From positions 1,390,001 through 1,454,000 of the forward strand of contig NZ_CP141944.1 of assembly GCF_035658495.1 (NCBI RefSeq): a DNA stretch of 64,000 nt. Reading direction: 5' to 3'. Positions 41,970 to 50,804 of this stretch are shown piece after piece (the stretch's first letter is position 1; each line of letters starts with the position of its first letter). Made by a program: the position numbers and the translations under genes. The DNA is from Novosphingobium sp. RL4 (GTDB lineage Bacteria > Pseudomonadota > Alphaproteobacteria > Sphingomonadales > Sphingomonadaceae). The notes under the pieces are model-generated. The model was not told the origin of the DNA and did not search any database. It saw only the letters and a list, made by a program, of their open reading frames with translations.

Positions 41970-42784
41970 TCTGGAATCCCGTAGTCCGCCGCTTCGAACG
42001 AGCCCCGGAACGATTCGGTCGCGGGGCCGGTCATGACGATCTCGTCGTCTTCCCGCCATTCGATTGCGAGCGGGCCGCCGGGCAGGGTGACGGTGACCTT
42101 GCGATCCACGAGGCCGCGCTTCATCGCGCCGATGGCAGTCGCACAGGCACCGGTGCCGCAGGCGCGGGTAAGCCCGGCGCCGCGCTCCCACACGCGCAGG
42201 CTGATGGCATCGCGCGCGGTGACGGCCGCGACATTGACGTTGATGCGCTCGGGAAACAGCGGATCGGTCTCGATCAGAGGGCCGAGGCGCGCCATGTCGA
42301 TCCGGTATGGATCTTCAACGAAGAAGATCACGTGCGGATTGCCGACATTGACTGCAATCGGATTGACGAGCTCCTCCCAGGCCACCGGCATCCGGTGCGT
42401 ATCCATCGGATAGCCGAGCGGGATTGCATCCCAGTCGAAACGGGGCTTGCTCATTTCCACGCTGATGCCGCCATCGGTAGGCGTGGTGGCAAGCATTCCG
42501 CCCAGCGTCTCGATCGTGGCGGGACGCCCATGGAGCAGGCCGATGGCGCGGGTGGCGTTGCCGCAGGCTTCCACTTCGCTACCGTCGCCATTGAAGATGC
42601 GCATGCGGAAATCGCCGAGATCCGAAGGCGCCAGCACGATCAGCTGGTCGCAGCCGATGCCGGTGTGGCGGTCGGCGAGCGCGGCGGCCAGCGCCGCATC
42701 CACGACCGGCAGCGCGCCGGTGCGTCCATCGAGCACGACGAAGTCGTTGCCGAGCCCATGCATCTTGGTGAAATCGATCCGCAT
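41966..42784 (-). CDS. dapF: diaminopimelate epimerase
   Basis: 272 residues. LL- to meso-DAP, for lysine and peptidoglycan. MRIDFTKMHGLGNDFVVLDG, the first catalytic Cys in EVEACGNATRA and the second in RACGTGACATAIG are intact. First gene of a four-gene operon with mtaB, ftsY and yciB. Confidence 0.96.
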   Translation of the reverse strand: MRIDFTKMHGLGNDFVVLDGRTGALPVVDAALAAALADRHTGIGCDQLIVLAPSDLGDFRMRIFNGDGSEVEACGNATRAIGLLHGRPATIETLGGMLATTPTDGGISVEMSKPRFDWDAIPLGYPMDTHRMPVAWEELVNPIAVNVGNPHVIFFVEDPYRIDMARLGPLIETDPLFPERINVNVAAVTARDAISLRVWERGAGLTRACGTGACATAIGAMKRGLVDRKVTVTLPGGPLAIEWREDDEIVMTGPATESFRGSFEAADYGIPD

Positions 42785-42853
42785 GGCGCGCGATTTATGC
42801 GCTGCGGCGCGTCAGGTCCAGAGAAAGCCGCAAGACGGGCGTACAGGACCCGG

Positions 42854-44563
42854 TCAGGCCTGCCGGGCTTGCGGGTCGTCAGTGCTTTCGGCGGCGCTGG
42901 AGAGTTCCGCTTCGCGCTTCGCCTCGATTTGGCTGCGCAGCGCTTCGAGATCGCTGATCGCTTCCGAGTCGGCCACGAGTTCCATCCCTTCGAGCCATTC
43001 GGCGAGCTGTGCGGCAGGACGAGGACGGCCATAGAGATAGCCCTGGCCCTTGATCTGGTCGTATTGCTGGAGGTGCGAGAGCACTTCGCTGGTCTCGATC
43101 CCTTCCGCGGTTACGGGCATGTCCAGTCCCTTGCCCAGCATGGCGATGGCGTGGACGATCGCGGCGCTGTCCTTGTTGTCGGTCAGGCTGGAAACGAAGC
43201 TGCGATCGATCTTGATGCGATCAAACGGCAGGCTGCGCAGCAGCGCCAGCGAGCTGTAGCCGGTCCCGAAGTCGTCGAGGCTGACCTTGATGCCCTGATT
43301 CTTCAGGCTGGTGATCAGCGTGCGGACCTGCGCCAGGTTCTGGTGCAGGCAGGATTCGGTGATCTCGATCTCAAGTCGGTGCGGCGGAAAGCTCGCTTCC
43401 AGCAGGAGTTTGAGCAGCTTCTGGGCGAACCATGGATCGCGCAATTGCAGCGGGGAGATATTGACCGAAAGGGTAAGGCGCGAATCCCAGCCTTTGGCAT
43501 CGTCGAGAGCCTGCGCGATCACGCATTCCGAGAGGTCGGCGATCGCGCCGATCTCTTCCGCGATGGGGATGAAGATATCGGGCGCGACGATGCCGAACTG
43601 CGGAGAATTCCAGCGCGCCAGCATTTCGAACCCGGTCAGTTCGCCGGTGTGCAGGTCGATCTGCTGTTCGTAGAACGGCACGAACTCGCCGCGCGGAATT
43701 CCCTGGCGAATCCCGAATTCCAGTTCATTGCGGAAGCGCATCTCGGCGGCCATCGGGGCCTCGAACCAGTAGTAGCTGTTCCGGCCCTGCCGCTTGGCAT
43801 GGTACATGGCGACATCGGCCATTTCGAGCAGCGCGCGGGCATCGGGGCGATCGCCGTGCGCGGGAGGAAAGTCGGATCGGGCGAGCCCTATCGAAGCGGT
43901 CACTTCGATATTGATCGCATTGACCGAGGCGCTTTGCCCGATCGCCTCCACGAGCGACGCGGCGATGCGGTCGATCCGGTCCACGCGGGTAAGGTCGAAG
44001 GGGATGGCGACGGAAAACTCGTCACCGCCGATGCGGCTGATCAGCGCCTGGTGAGGGAGGCAACCGGAAATCCGCCGCGCGCACTCCTGCAGAAGCCGGT
44101 CGCCGGTGTTGTGGCCGTTGTAGTCATTGACCTGCTTGAAGTTGTCGAGGTCGATCATGGCCAGAACGACGGCGCGCCCCTGCAACTCCGCCTTGCGGAT
44201 CATCTCGTCCACCGCGCGGTGGAAGCTGCGGCGGTTGAGGAAGCCGGTGAGCGGGTCGGTTTCGGCCAAGTGGCGCGCGCGCTGTTCTGCGCGTTTGCGC
44301 TGGCGGATTTCCTCGCAAAGCTGGCGGTAGCGGCTCCACCCGAAGATGATGATCGCCACGTTGAGCAGGAAGGCGTTGAGCAGGAATCGGTCTGGCCCCG
44401 GACCCTGGCCAAGCAGCGATTTCACGACCGAAGGGCCGATGGCGCTGCCCGTCGCCACGAACAGCAGGATGGCCGCGGTGACGATGCCCAGCGCGACGAT
44501 GTCGACCTGACGGTCGGCAATCTCGCCGTCGCCGCCGTCTGGCGCGGCCCCGATTGTGCTCAC
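42854..44563 (-). CDS. GGDEF-EAL cyclic-di-GMP signalling protein
   Basis: 569 residues. Two N-terminal transmembrane helices (about 22-45 and 62-78), a short coiled linker, a GGDEF domain with intact SRIGGDEFSVAI (no clear RxxD inhibitory site), and a C-terminal EAL domain in which the signature reads FEMLARW (EML), with ITESC, DDFGTGYSSL, KIDRSFV and TAEGIET preserved. It probably can make and/or degrade c-di-GMP; the balance cannot be read from sequence. Start GTG 44563 after GGGGGA. Confidence 0.92.
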   Translation of the reverse strand: MSTIGAAPDGGDGEIADRQVDIVALGIVTAAILLFVATGSAIGPSVVKSLLGQGPGPDRFLLNAFLLNVAIIIFGWSRYRQLCEEIRQRKRAEQRARHLAETDPLTGFLNRRSFHRAVDEMIRKAELQGRAVVLAMIDLDNFKQVNDYNGHNTGDRLLQECARRISGCLPHQALISRIGGDEFSVAIPFDLTRVDRIDRIAASLVEAIGQSASVNAINIEVTASIGLARSDFPPAHGDRPDARALLEMADVAMYHAKRQGRNSYYWFEAPMAAEMRFRNELEFGIRQGIPRGEFVPFYEQQIDLHTGELTGFEMLARWNSPQFGIVAPDIFIPIAEEIGAIADLSECVIAQALDDAKGWDSRLTLSVNISPLQLRDPWFAQKLLKLLLEASFPPHRLEIEITESCLHQNLAQVRTLITSLKNQGIKVSLDDFGTGYSSLALLRSLPFDRIKIDRSFVSSLTDNKDSAAIVHAIAMLGKGLDMPVTAEGIETSEVLSHLQQYDQIKGQGYLYGRPRPAAQLAEWLEGMELVADSEAISDLEALRSQIEAKREAELSSAAESTDDPQARQA

Positions 44564-44653
44564 CTGATGTCCCCCTGCGCTTGAACCCCGGTGGATCGCT
44601 AGCGCAGGGGGACTGAAATATTGGTTAAGTTGGCCGAACCGCGCGCGGTCGTC

Positions 44654-45592
44654 TTACATCTTGAGGCCGATCTCGCGCAGGCGTTCCTGCAGATAGTCGT
44701 CTGCGGTGATGCTGACGGGATAACGGTCCGGGTTTTCCTCGCTCACGCATTGTTCCAGCGTCCTGAACGGGAAGTCGCTGCGCAGGTGGAGGAAGAACGG
44801 CATCGAGTAGCGGCTGTGCGCGGCGCGGTCGCCCTCGGGATTGCGGACGCGGTGCGTGGTCGAGGGCAGGAAGTGGTTGGTCAGGCGCTGGAGCATGTCA
44901 CCGATATTGATGACCACCGCGCCTTCGGGCGGCGCGACCGAAAGCCACTCGCCGTTCTTGCCAAGCAGTTCGAGACCGGCTTCCTGCGCGCCGAGCAGCA
45001 GGGTGATGAGGTTGATGTCCTCATGCGCGCCGGCGCGAATGGCACCGCCCGCACCTGATCCCACGGGCGGATAGTGCAGCAGGCGCAGGACCGAGTTTCC
45101 GTCTTCGATGGCCGGATCGAACCAGCGCGCATCGAGGCCGAGATAGACCGCGATGGCGGCAAGAATCTCGGCGCCGGCCTTGTCGAACTGGGCGAAGAGT
45201 TCCGTGAAGGTTTCCTCGAAGCCTTCGATCTCGGCGGGCCAGATGTTGGGCGGCATCGAGGCGGCGAGCGGCGAGCCGGCGGGCAGGTCGCGGCCGACAT
45301 GCCAGAACTCCTTGAGGTCCTTTTCGGTCGCGCCCTTGGCCACTTCGGTGCGGAACGGCGTATACCCGCGCGCGCCGCCCTGTCCGGTGATGAAGTACCG
45401 GCGCTTGACGTCGTCGGGGAGTGCGAAGAACTGCTCGGTAAGCGCCCAGGCGCGGGCGATCAGGGCCTGGTCTATGCCGTGGTCGCGGACCATCGCGAAG
45501 CCGAAGGTGCGAAAGCTCTCGCCGATGTGCTGCGAGAATTCGGCGCGGTCGCCTTCGAGGCTGAGAACGGGAATCTGGGCAAGGTTCATCAT
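44654..45592 (-). CDS. isopenicillin-N-synthase-like 2OG-Fe(II) oxygenase
   Basis: 312 residues. IPNS/flavone-synthase-type dioxygenase: an N-terminal DIOX_N domain (IPVLSLEGDRAEFSQHIGESFRTFGFAMV...) and a C-terminal jelly-roll with ligands AGAHEDINLITLLL (HxD-type), TTHRVRNP (distal His) and the Arg of AHSRYSMPFF. Substrate unknown; other proteobacterial relatives are uncharacterised. Two ATGs open the gene (45592, 45589). Stands alone. Confidence 0.87.
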   Translation of the reverse strand: MMNLAQIPVLSLEGDRAEFSQHIGESFRTFGFAMVRDHGIDQALIARAWALTEQFFALPDDVKRRYFITGQGGARGYTPFRTEVAKGATEKDLKEFWHVGRDLPAGSPLAASMPPNIWPAEIEGFEETFTELFAQFDKAGAEILAAIAVYLGLDARWFDPAIEDGNSVLRLLHYPPVGSGAGGAIRAGAHEDINLITLLLGAQEAGLELLGKNGEWLSVAPPEGAVVINIGDMLQRLTNHFLPSTTHRVRNPEGDRAAHSRYSMPFFLHLRSDFPFRTLEQCVSEENPDRYPVSITADDYLQERLREIGLKM

Positions 45593-45734
45593 GGTCTTCC
45601 AAACAAGGATCGGCTGACAGTGACCGGCACGCGCGAATGACGGCGCCGAATCACCAGTGTTGTCTCCGCCGATTGAATCGCTATGCGGCCCCCATAGAAG
45701 TTTCTGGCCGTAAGGCGAAATCGAAAGGCGATTT

Positions 45735-46148
45735 ATGGCAAAGCGCTACTGGCTGATGAAGTCGGAACCGGACGCCTACAGCTGGGACGACCTTGTCGCG
45801 GAAGGTGAGGGCACCTGGGACGGCGTGCGCAACCACCGTGCGGCCAACAACCTGCGCGCGATGCAGGTGGGGGACGAGGTGTTCTTCTACCATTCCAACA
45901 TCGGCAAGGAGATCGTCGGCATCGCCACGATCAGCCAGTCCGGCCTCAGCGATCCTACCGATCCCGAAGGCAAGTGGGCGGCGGTCAAGCTCAAGCCCGT
46001 GCGCAAGGTGGCTCGTCCGGTCACTCTCCAGCAGGTCAAGGCCGACCCCAGGCTGGCCGAGATGGAGCTGGTCAAGTTCTCGCGCCTCTCGGTCGCGGTG
46101 GTGACGCCTGAGGAATGGGACTACATCCTCACTCTTGCGGGAGGCTGA
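45735..46148 (+). CDS. EVE-domain protein
   Basis: 137 residues forming one EVE (PUA-like) domain: YWLMKSEPDAYSWDDL, TWDGVRNHRAANNLRAMQVGDEVFFYHSN and VGIATISQSGLSDPTDPE. EVE domains bind modified bases or RNA; the bacterial housekeeping form has no fixed role. Preceded by a promoter region of about 140 bases. Monocistronic. Confidence 0.92.
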   Translation: MAKRYWLMKSEPDAYSWDDLVAEGEGTWDGVRNHRAANNLRAMQVGDEVFFYHSNIGKEIVGIATISQSGLSDPTDPEGKWAAVKLKPVRKVARPVTLQQVKADPRLAEMELVKFSRLSVAVVTPEEWDYILTLAGG

Positions 46149-46269
46149 TTTTCGTCTTGCCTTCGCCGCGGCACGGCTCGGCGCGAAGGCACGCAACTTG
46201 CGGCGGCATCTGCGGGTTTGTCTCTCGTGAACACGGCGGACTTTCGCCGGACAAGCAAGGAGATCGACC

Positions 46270-46452
46270 ATGGGTAAGCTCAAGGACACCGTGAAGGGCC
46301 TCGGCAACGAAGTCGCCGGCAATGCCAAGCAGGTGATCGGCAAGGCCCGCAACGATCCGGCCCAGCAGGCCGAAGGCAAGGCGCAGGAAACCAAGGGCGA
46401 AGTCCAGCAGGGCATCGGCAAGGTCAAGGGCGCACTGGGCGACCGCATCTGA
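46270..46452 (+). CDS. CsbD-family stress protein
   Basis: 60 residues: MGKLKDTVKGLGNEVAGNAKQ, then two Gly/Lys/Gln helical repeats. CsbD-like proteins are general-stress proteins of unknown mechanism. AAGGAGATCG SD. Followed by a terminator. Confidence 0.9.
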   Translation: MGKLKDTVKGLGNEVAGNAKQVIGKARNDPAQQAEGKAQETKGEVQQGIGKVKGALGDRI

Positions 46453-46501
46453 CATAGTTCCCTCGGGAACACCGCGCTCCGCCGGATCGGCGCAAGCGTT
46501 T

Positions 46502-46530
46502 AAAGGGTCGCCAGCTGGCGGCCCTTTTTC
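46502..46530 (+). terminator. terminator after the CsbD gene
   Basis: AAAGGGTCGCC-AGCT-GGCGGCCCTTTTT stem-loop with T-run. Confidence 0.85.
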
Positions 46531-46565
46531 GTGGGAAACCAGTCGCTTGTTAAAACTCCTTCATC

Positions 46566-46611
46566 TGTTCACGAGAACACTTTCGTCCCGAAATGAGATG
46601 ATCCTTTCGGG
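46566..46611 (+). promoter_or_regulatory. two dyads before the small tail-anchored gene
   Basis: TGTTC-ACGA-GAACA (46566-46579), then CCCGAAA (46587-46593) pairing with TTTCGGG (46605-46611). They lie in the AT-rich leader 40-85 bases before the start at 46651 and look like a regulator site and an RNA hairpin; identities unknown. Confidence 0.4.
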
Positions 46612-46650
46612 TGACTGGAAAAGAGTAAACAAGTTCTTAAGGTGCGTCTC

Positions 46651-46875
46651 ATGCAGAGAATGTCACGACGCGATCTTGTCCTCACCAGCGAGGGTGCGGG
46701 CCATCCCTTCCGGCGGTCCCTGCCGCGCAAGGCTCTTGCGGTAACGTCCGAGGCTGCGGAGACGGCGCAGAATGTCGCGGCGGCTGAGGCGTGGCGCATG
46801 AACGGCGGCGACTGGCGCCGCTTTCTCTCAGCCTATTGCGCCACTTTCGTGGCTGCACTGGCCTTCATTGCCTGA
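46651..46875 (+). CDS. small protein with C-terminal hydrophobic tail, unknown
   Basis: 74 residues. Arg-rich N-terminus (MQRMSRRDLVLT), an Ala-rich helical middle (AAETAQNVAAAEAWRM) and a hydrophobic C-terminus (FLSAYCATFVAALAFIA) that could anchor it in the membrane. TTAAGG gives an SD. No family recognised. It is preceded by an elaborate leader with two inverted repeats, suggesting strong regulation. Confidence 0.6.
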   Translation: MQRMSRRDLVLTSEGAGHPFRRSLPRKALAVTSEAAETAQNVAAAEAWRMNGGDWRRFLSAYCATFVAALAFIA

Positions 46876-46923
46876 CCGGACAGAACGGCACCTGAAGGGT
46901 GCTGAACGGAACCTGCGGGCAGT

Positions 46924-48237
46924 TCAGGCCGGCAGGGCCGCGCGCTCGGCGCGGTAGAGCAGGAAACCGAGCCAGGCCGAGGCGCCGCAGCTGATCGCCA
47001 CCACGACGAGCTGCAACACAACCGGCAGTCCGAGCAGCGACATCAGCCCCGTGGCCATGGCGCCGACCACCATCGCACCCGAATTGACGATATTGTTCGC
47101 CGCGATCGTGCGGGCCGTCTGCGACTTGTCGACGAAGGTGGTGAGGAACGCGTAGAGCGGCACCACGAACATGCCGCCGCACACCGCAATGCCGAGCAGC
47201 GTCAGCAGCAGTGGCACCGCCAGCGGCTGGACCACGAAGACCGCGACGTTCATCAGCGCTTCGGGACCGTCGTGCGGCGGCCAGATCGAGCAGACTTCCT
47301 GGAAGGCCACCAGGAACACGCCCATGCCGATCACCGATAGCGGAGACCACCGAGCCGAGACGGTGCCCTTGAGCAGCGCATTGATCGCCACCGAGCCGAT
47401 CGCCACGCCGACCGAGAAGATCACCAGGAACAGGCTGGCCACTTCCTTGCTGGCGTTGAGGATGTTCTTGGTAAGCGGCGGGAACTGCACGAACAGCACC
47501 GTGCCGATGGCCCAGAAGAAGCTGATCGCGCAGATCGCCAGGTACACGCGGCGATCCTGCATCGTCGTGCGCACGAGATTGATGGAGGAGCGCACGACAT
47601 GGTAGTCGATCGGCTCCAGCTTTCCGAGCGGGGGTGCCGGGGGAACCTGTCGCCCGGCGAGATAGCCGATGGCGGCGATCACCACGACGGTGACGGCGGC
47701 GATGTCCACCCTGATCCAGCCCGCCACGATCGTGCCCGCCAGCACCGCGATGTAAGTGCCTGCCTCCACGAGGCCGGTGCCGGAAAGCACTTCGCCTTCG
47801 CGCAGGTGCTGCGGCAGGATCGCGTACTTGATCGGCCCGAAGAAGGTGGAGTGGATGCCCATCGCGAACAGCGCCAGCAGCATCAGCGGGATGGCGGCGG
47901 TGTGAAGGGCAATGCCCTTCCATGCCAGCGCGAGGCCTGCGCCGCCCACCAGCATGATGAAGATCTCGCACAGCTTGACGATGCGGATGATCCTGGACTT
48001 GTCGCGCATGTCGGCCATCTGGCCCGCCAGCGCGGAAAGCAGGAAGAAGGGGATCACGAAGATGCCGGAAGCGAGCGCGCTGAACCGCGCCTCGGCGGCC
48101 TCCGAGTTGTAGACGCCGTACACCACGAACAGCACCATGGCGTTCTTGAACAGGTTGTCGTTGAACGCGCCGAGCAACTGGGTGACGAACAAGGGCAGGA
48201 ATCTCCTGGCCCGGATGAGTTGGGTCGTCGTTGTCAT
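46924..48237 (-). CDS. MFS transporter, LplT-like
   Basis: 437 residues, twelve transmembrane segments. FLPLFVTQLLGAFNDNLFKNAMVLFV and FGPIKYAILPQHL are characteristic of the lysophospholipid transporter LplT / Aas-associated MFS branch. It would flip lysophospholipids for re-acylation; the acyltransferase partner is not adjacent. ATG 48237 starts at MTTTTQLIRARRF; the upstream open frame is non-conserved. It is divergent from chrA. Confidence 0.85.
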   Translation of the reverse strand: MTTTTQLIRARRFLPLFVTQLLGAFNDNLFKNAMVLFVVYGVYNSEAAEARFSALASGIFVIPFFLLSALAGQMADMRDKSRIIRIVKLCEIFIMLVGGAGLALAWKGIALHTAAIPLMLLALFAMGIHSTFFGPIKYAILPQHLREGEVLSGTGLVEAGTYIAVLAGTIVAGWIRVDIAAVTVVVIAAIGYLAGRQVPPAPPLGKLEPIDYHVVRSSINLVRTTMQDRRVYLAICAISFFWAIGTVLFVQFPPLTKNILNASKEVASLFLVIFSVGVAIGSVAINALLKGTVSARWSPLSVIGMGVFLVAFQEVCSIWPPHDGPEALMNVAVFVVQPLAVPLLLTLLGIAVCGGMFVVPLYAFLTTFVDKSQTARTIAANNIVNSGAMVVGAMATGLMSLLGLPVVLQLVVVAISCGASAWLGFLLYRAERAALPA

Positions 48238-48560
48238 GTCGGAAAAATTCGGCGGCCTCGCTTCATCGTTGCCGCGACACTTAATGCGGTGGGGCGAGGG
48301 CACAACCCCTTGAGGCGTTTTTTGCCGCCCGGCAGCGTTCTTCCGCGCCGGTGCGAAATCGTCCGGAAACAATCGGGCCCGGGAATCTGGCCATGCGAAT
48401 GGGCGCGCCGGAAGGGCCGGGCTATTGGCAAGGCGGCGGGGCCTTGCTAGAAAAACGCAGCGGGATCGAGCAACCTCCCGACCAGGCGTCACCGCCCAAG
48501 CGTTGCCTTGTTGTCCGTGCTTGCGCGGACGGAAAGGCGCAGGGCAGGGTGGCGAACTCC

Positions 48561-49889
48561 ATGACGAACTCCGTGAAATCCCATTCCGCGAACAGGCCGG
48601 AGTTTTCCGAGCTTCTCCGGGTCTTCGCGCGCATCGGTTTCCTCAGTTTCGGGGGACCGGCCGGGCAGATCGCGCTCATGCACCGCGAACTGGTGGACGG
48701 GCGGGAATGGGTGAGCGAGGAGCAGTTCCTTCACGCTCTCAACTTCTGCCATCTCCTGCCCGGGCCGGAGGCGCAGCAACTGGCGACATGGATCGGGTGG
48801 AAGCTGCACGGCATGCGTGGCGGGCTGGCGGCGGGACTGTTGTTCGTGCTGCCCGGCGCTTTCGTGATCCTCGGGCTTTCGGTGCTCTACGCCTATGCCG
48901 CCCATCTCGGCTGGTTTGCGGCGCTGTTCCTGGGCATCAAGTCGGCGGTGCTGGCGGTGGTGGCGCAGGCCTTGCTGCGCATCGCCGGACGGGCGCTGAA
49001 CACCGGGGTCAAGAAAGGGCTGGCGCTGGCGGCGTTCATCGCGCTGTTCTTCTTCGATCTTCCCTTTCCGCTGGTGGTGCTGGGGGCAGGCGCGCTGGGC
49101 ATGGGCATAGCGGCCGTGCGGCCGGACCTGCTGGCGATCAGGGAGAACGGCGAGGTCGCGCCCGCCGCGCCGCGTCCGTGGAAGCAGAGCATCGGCGCCG
49201 TCTGCCTGTGGAGCGTGATCTGGGCCCTGCCGATGGCCGCCGTGCTGGTCACGCTGGGCACGGGCCATGTGCTCTGGCAGATCGGCGCGTTCTTCTCGCA
49301 ACTGGCCGTGGTGACGTTCGGCGGGGCCTATGCGGTGCTGGCCTACATGGCCCAGCAGACCGTGCAGGGTTACGGCTGGCTTTCGGCGGGGGAGATGGCG
49401 GACGGGCTGGGGCTGGCGGAAACCACCCCGGGGCCGCTGATCATGGTGACGCAGTACGTCGGCTTTCTGGCCGCCTTCCGGGCACCGGCGCCGTTCACGC
49501 CGCTGGTCGCGGGCATGATCGGCGCCGCTCTGACGACATGGGTGACCTTCGCGCCCTGCTTCCTGTGGATCTTCGCCTTCGCGCCGTGGATAGAGCGGCT
49601 TGAGAACGCGCGGCGCATCAGGGGCGGACTGGCGGCGCTGACCGCGGCGGTGGTCGGCGTGATCGCCAACCTCTCGCTCTGGTTCCTGATCCATGTCCTT
49701 TTCAGCCGGGTGGGCGATGCGCGGATCGGGCCTCTGCGCCTTTACCTGCCGGACTGGGGAAGCTTCGACTGGCGTGCCGGACTGCTGGCGGCGCTCTCGG
49801 CAATCCTGATCTTCCGGCTGAAGCTGAATGTCATCAAGGTGCTGGCGATCGCGGCTCTTGGCGGGCTGCTGCTGGCCCGGCTGGGATGA
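48561..49889 (+). CDS. chrA: chromate transporter ChrA
   Basis: 442 residues, two homologous halves (CHR domains). FLSFGGPAGQIALMHRELV and HLLPGPEAQQLATWIGW mark the first, VTFGGAYAVLAYMAQ and LAETTPGPLIMVTQYVGFLAAF the second. It exports chromate. ATG 48561 opens the conserved part. Confidence 0.93.
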   Translation: MTNSVKSHSANRPEFSELLRVFARIGFLSFGGPAGQIALMHRELVDGREWVSEEQFLHALNFCHLLPGPEAQQLATWIGWKLHGMRGGLAAGLLFVLPGAFVILGLSVLYAYAAHLGWFAALFLGIKSAVLAVVAQALLRIAGRALNTGVKKGLALAAFIALFFFDLPFPLVVLGAGALGMGIAAVRPDLLAIRENGEVAPAAPRPWKQSIGAVCLWSVIWALPMAAVLVTLGTGHVLWQIGAFFSQLAVVTFGGAYAVLAYMAQQTVQGYGWLSAGEMADGLGLAETTPGPLIMVTQYVGFLAAFRAPAPFTPLVAGMIGAALTTWVTFAPCFLWIFAFAPWIERLENARRIRGGLAALTAAVVGVIANLSLWFLIHVLFSRVGDARIGPLRLYLPDWGSFDWRAGLLAALSAILIFRLKLNVIKVLAIAALGGLLLARLG

Positions 49890-49966
49890 TGTTTCGCGCC
49901 GCCGGGCGATATCCTCGCCAGAAGCGCATTCTCAAAAGCGATCATCGCGGCTATGGGCAGGAAAGC

Positions 49967-50560
49967 ATGCTGACCCTGCCGAACATTCTCACCCTCTCGC
50001 GCATCGTCACGATGCCCTTCCTGGCTTTCCTGCTGTGGTGGCCGAAATGGGAGTTCGGCTATGCGCTGGCCTTCGGCGTCTACTGCCTGATGGGCATCAC
50101 CGACTATTTCGACGGCTATCTCGCGCGGTCGAGCGGGACGGTCTCGAAACTCGGCGTTTTCCTCGATCCCATCGCGGACAAGATCATGGTTGCCGCCGTG
50201 ATCCTGGTGCTGACGGCGCAAGGCGTGCTGACCGGACCTTACGTGGGCGACATGCACGTGATTGCCGGGCTCATCATCCTCGTGCGCGAGATCGCGGTAT
50301 CGGGCCTGCGCGAATTCCTCGGCAGCCTGCAGGTCTCGGTTCCCGTCAGCCGCCTCGCCAAGTGGAAGACCACGTTCCAGCTCATCTCGCTCGGCGCGCT
50401 GATTCTCGGCGTGGCCACCCCGTGGTGGAACCTCGACGTGGGCGCGATCGAGATCAATATTCCGCACACCGTCGGCCTGACCACCCTGTGGGGCGCGGCC
50501 GTGCTTACGCTCATCACCGGGTGGGACTATCTGCGCGTCGGCCTCAAGCATATGGACTGA
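49967..50560 (+). CDS. pgsA: CDP-diacylglycerol--glycerol-3-phosphate 3-phosphatidyltransferase
   Basis: 197 residues. MLTLPNILTLSRIVTMPFL and the CDP-alcohol phosphotransferase signature DYFDGYLARSSGTVSKLG..FLDPIADK are complete. Makes phosphatidylglycerol-phosphate. ATG 49967 has AGGAAAG; the longer frame to 49886 is unlikely. 78 bases after chrA. Confidence 0.94.
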   Translation: MLTLPNILTLSRIVTMPFLAFLLWWPKWEFGYALAFGVYCLMGITDYFDGYLARSSGTVSKLGVFLDPIADKIMVAAVILVLTAQGVLTGPYVGDMHVIAGLIILVREIAVSGLREFLGSLQVSVPVSRLAKWKTTFQLISLGALILGVATPWWNLDVGAIEINIPHTVGLTTLWGAAVLTLITGWDYLRVGLKHMD

Positions 50561-50804
50561 GGCGGGGGGCTCGCCGGTTCGGGCCTCGCGGCGCGATGCT
50601 GTCGCTGCATTGCAAAATTCGCCGTCTGACGTGAATTCGTTGCGTTTGGCGCAAGCGTGATCCTGCGGCAGGGCGGGCCACGTTCGGGGGGGACTCTTCA
50701 TCAAGGACAATCCCATTACCGCGCCGCTTCGCCCTTTCACCGCCCGTTTCCGCAAGCCCTCTCCGGACGCGAATCCGCGCAGCGAGCGCCCGTTCGGCCG
50801 CGCG

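Noticed and set aside
42332..44584. A 750-codon plus-strand frame
   Set aside because: Antisense to dapF and the GGDEF-EAL gene; composition is that of a shadow frame.
46566..46579. TGTTC-N4-GAACA considered as a LexA box
   Set aside because: Alphaproteobacterial LexA sites are direct GTTC-N7-GTTC; this is a palindrome with four-base spacing and opposite half-site order to the Gram-positive GAAC-N4-GTTC.
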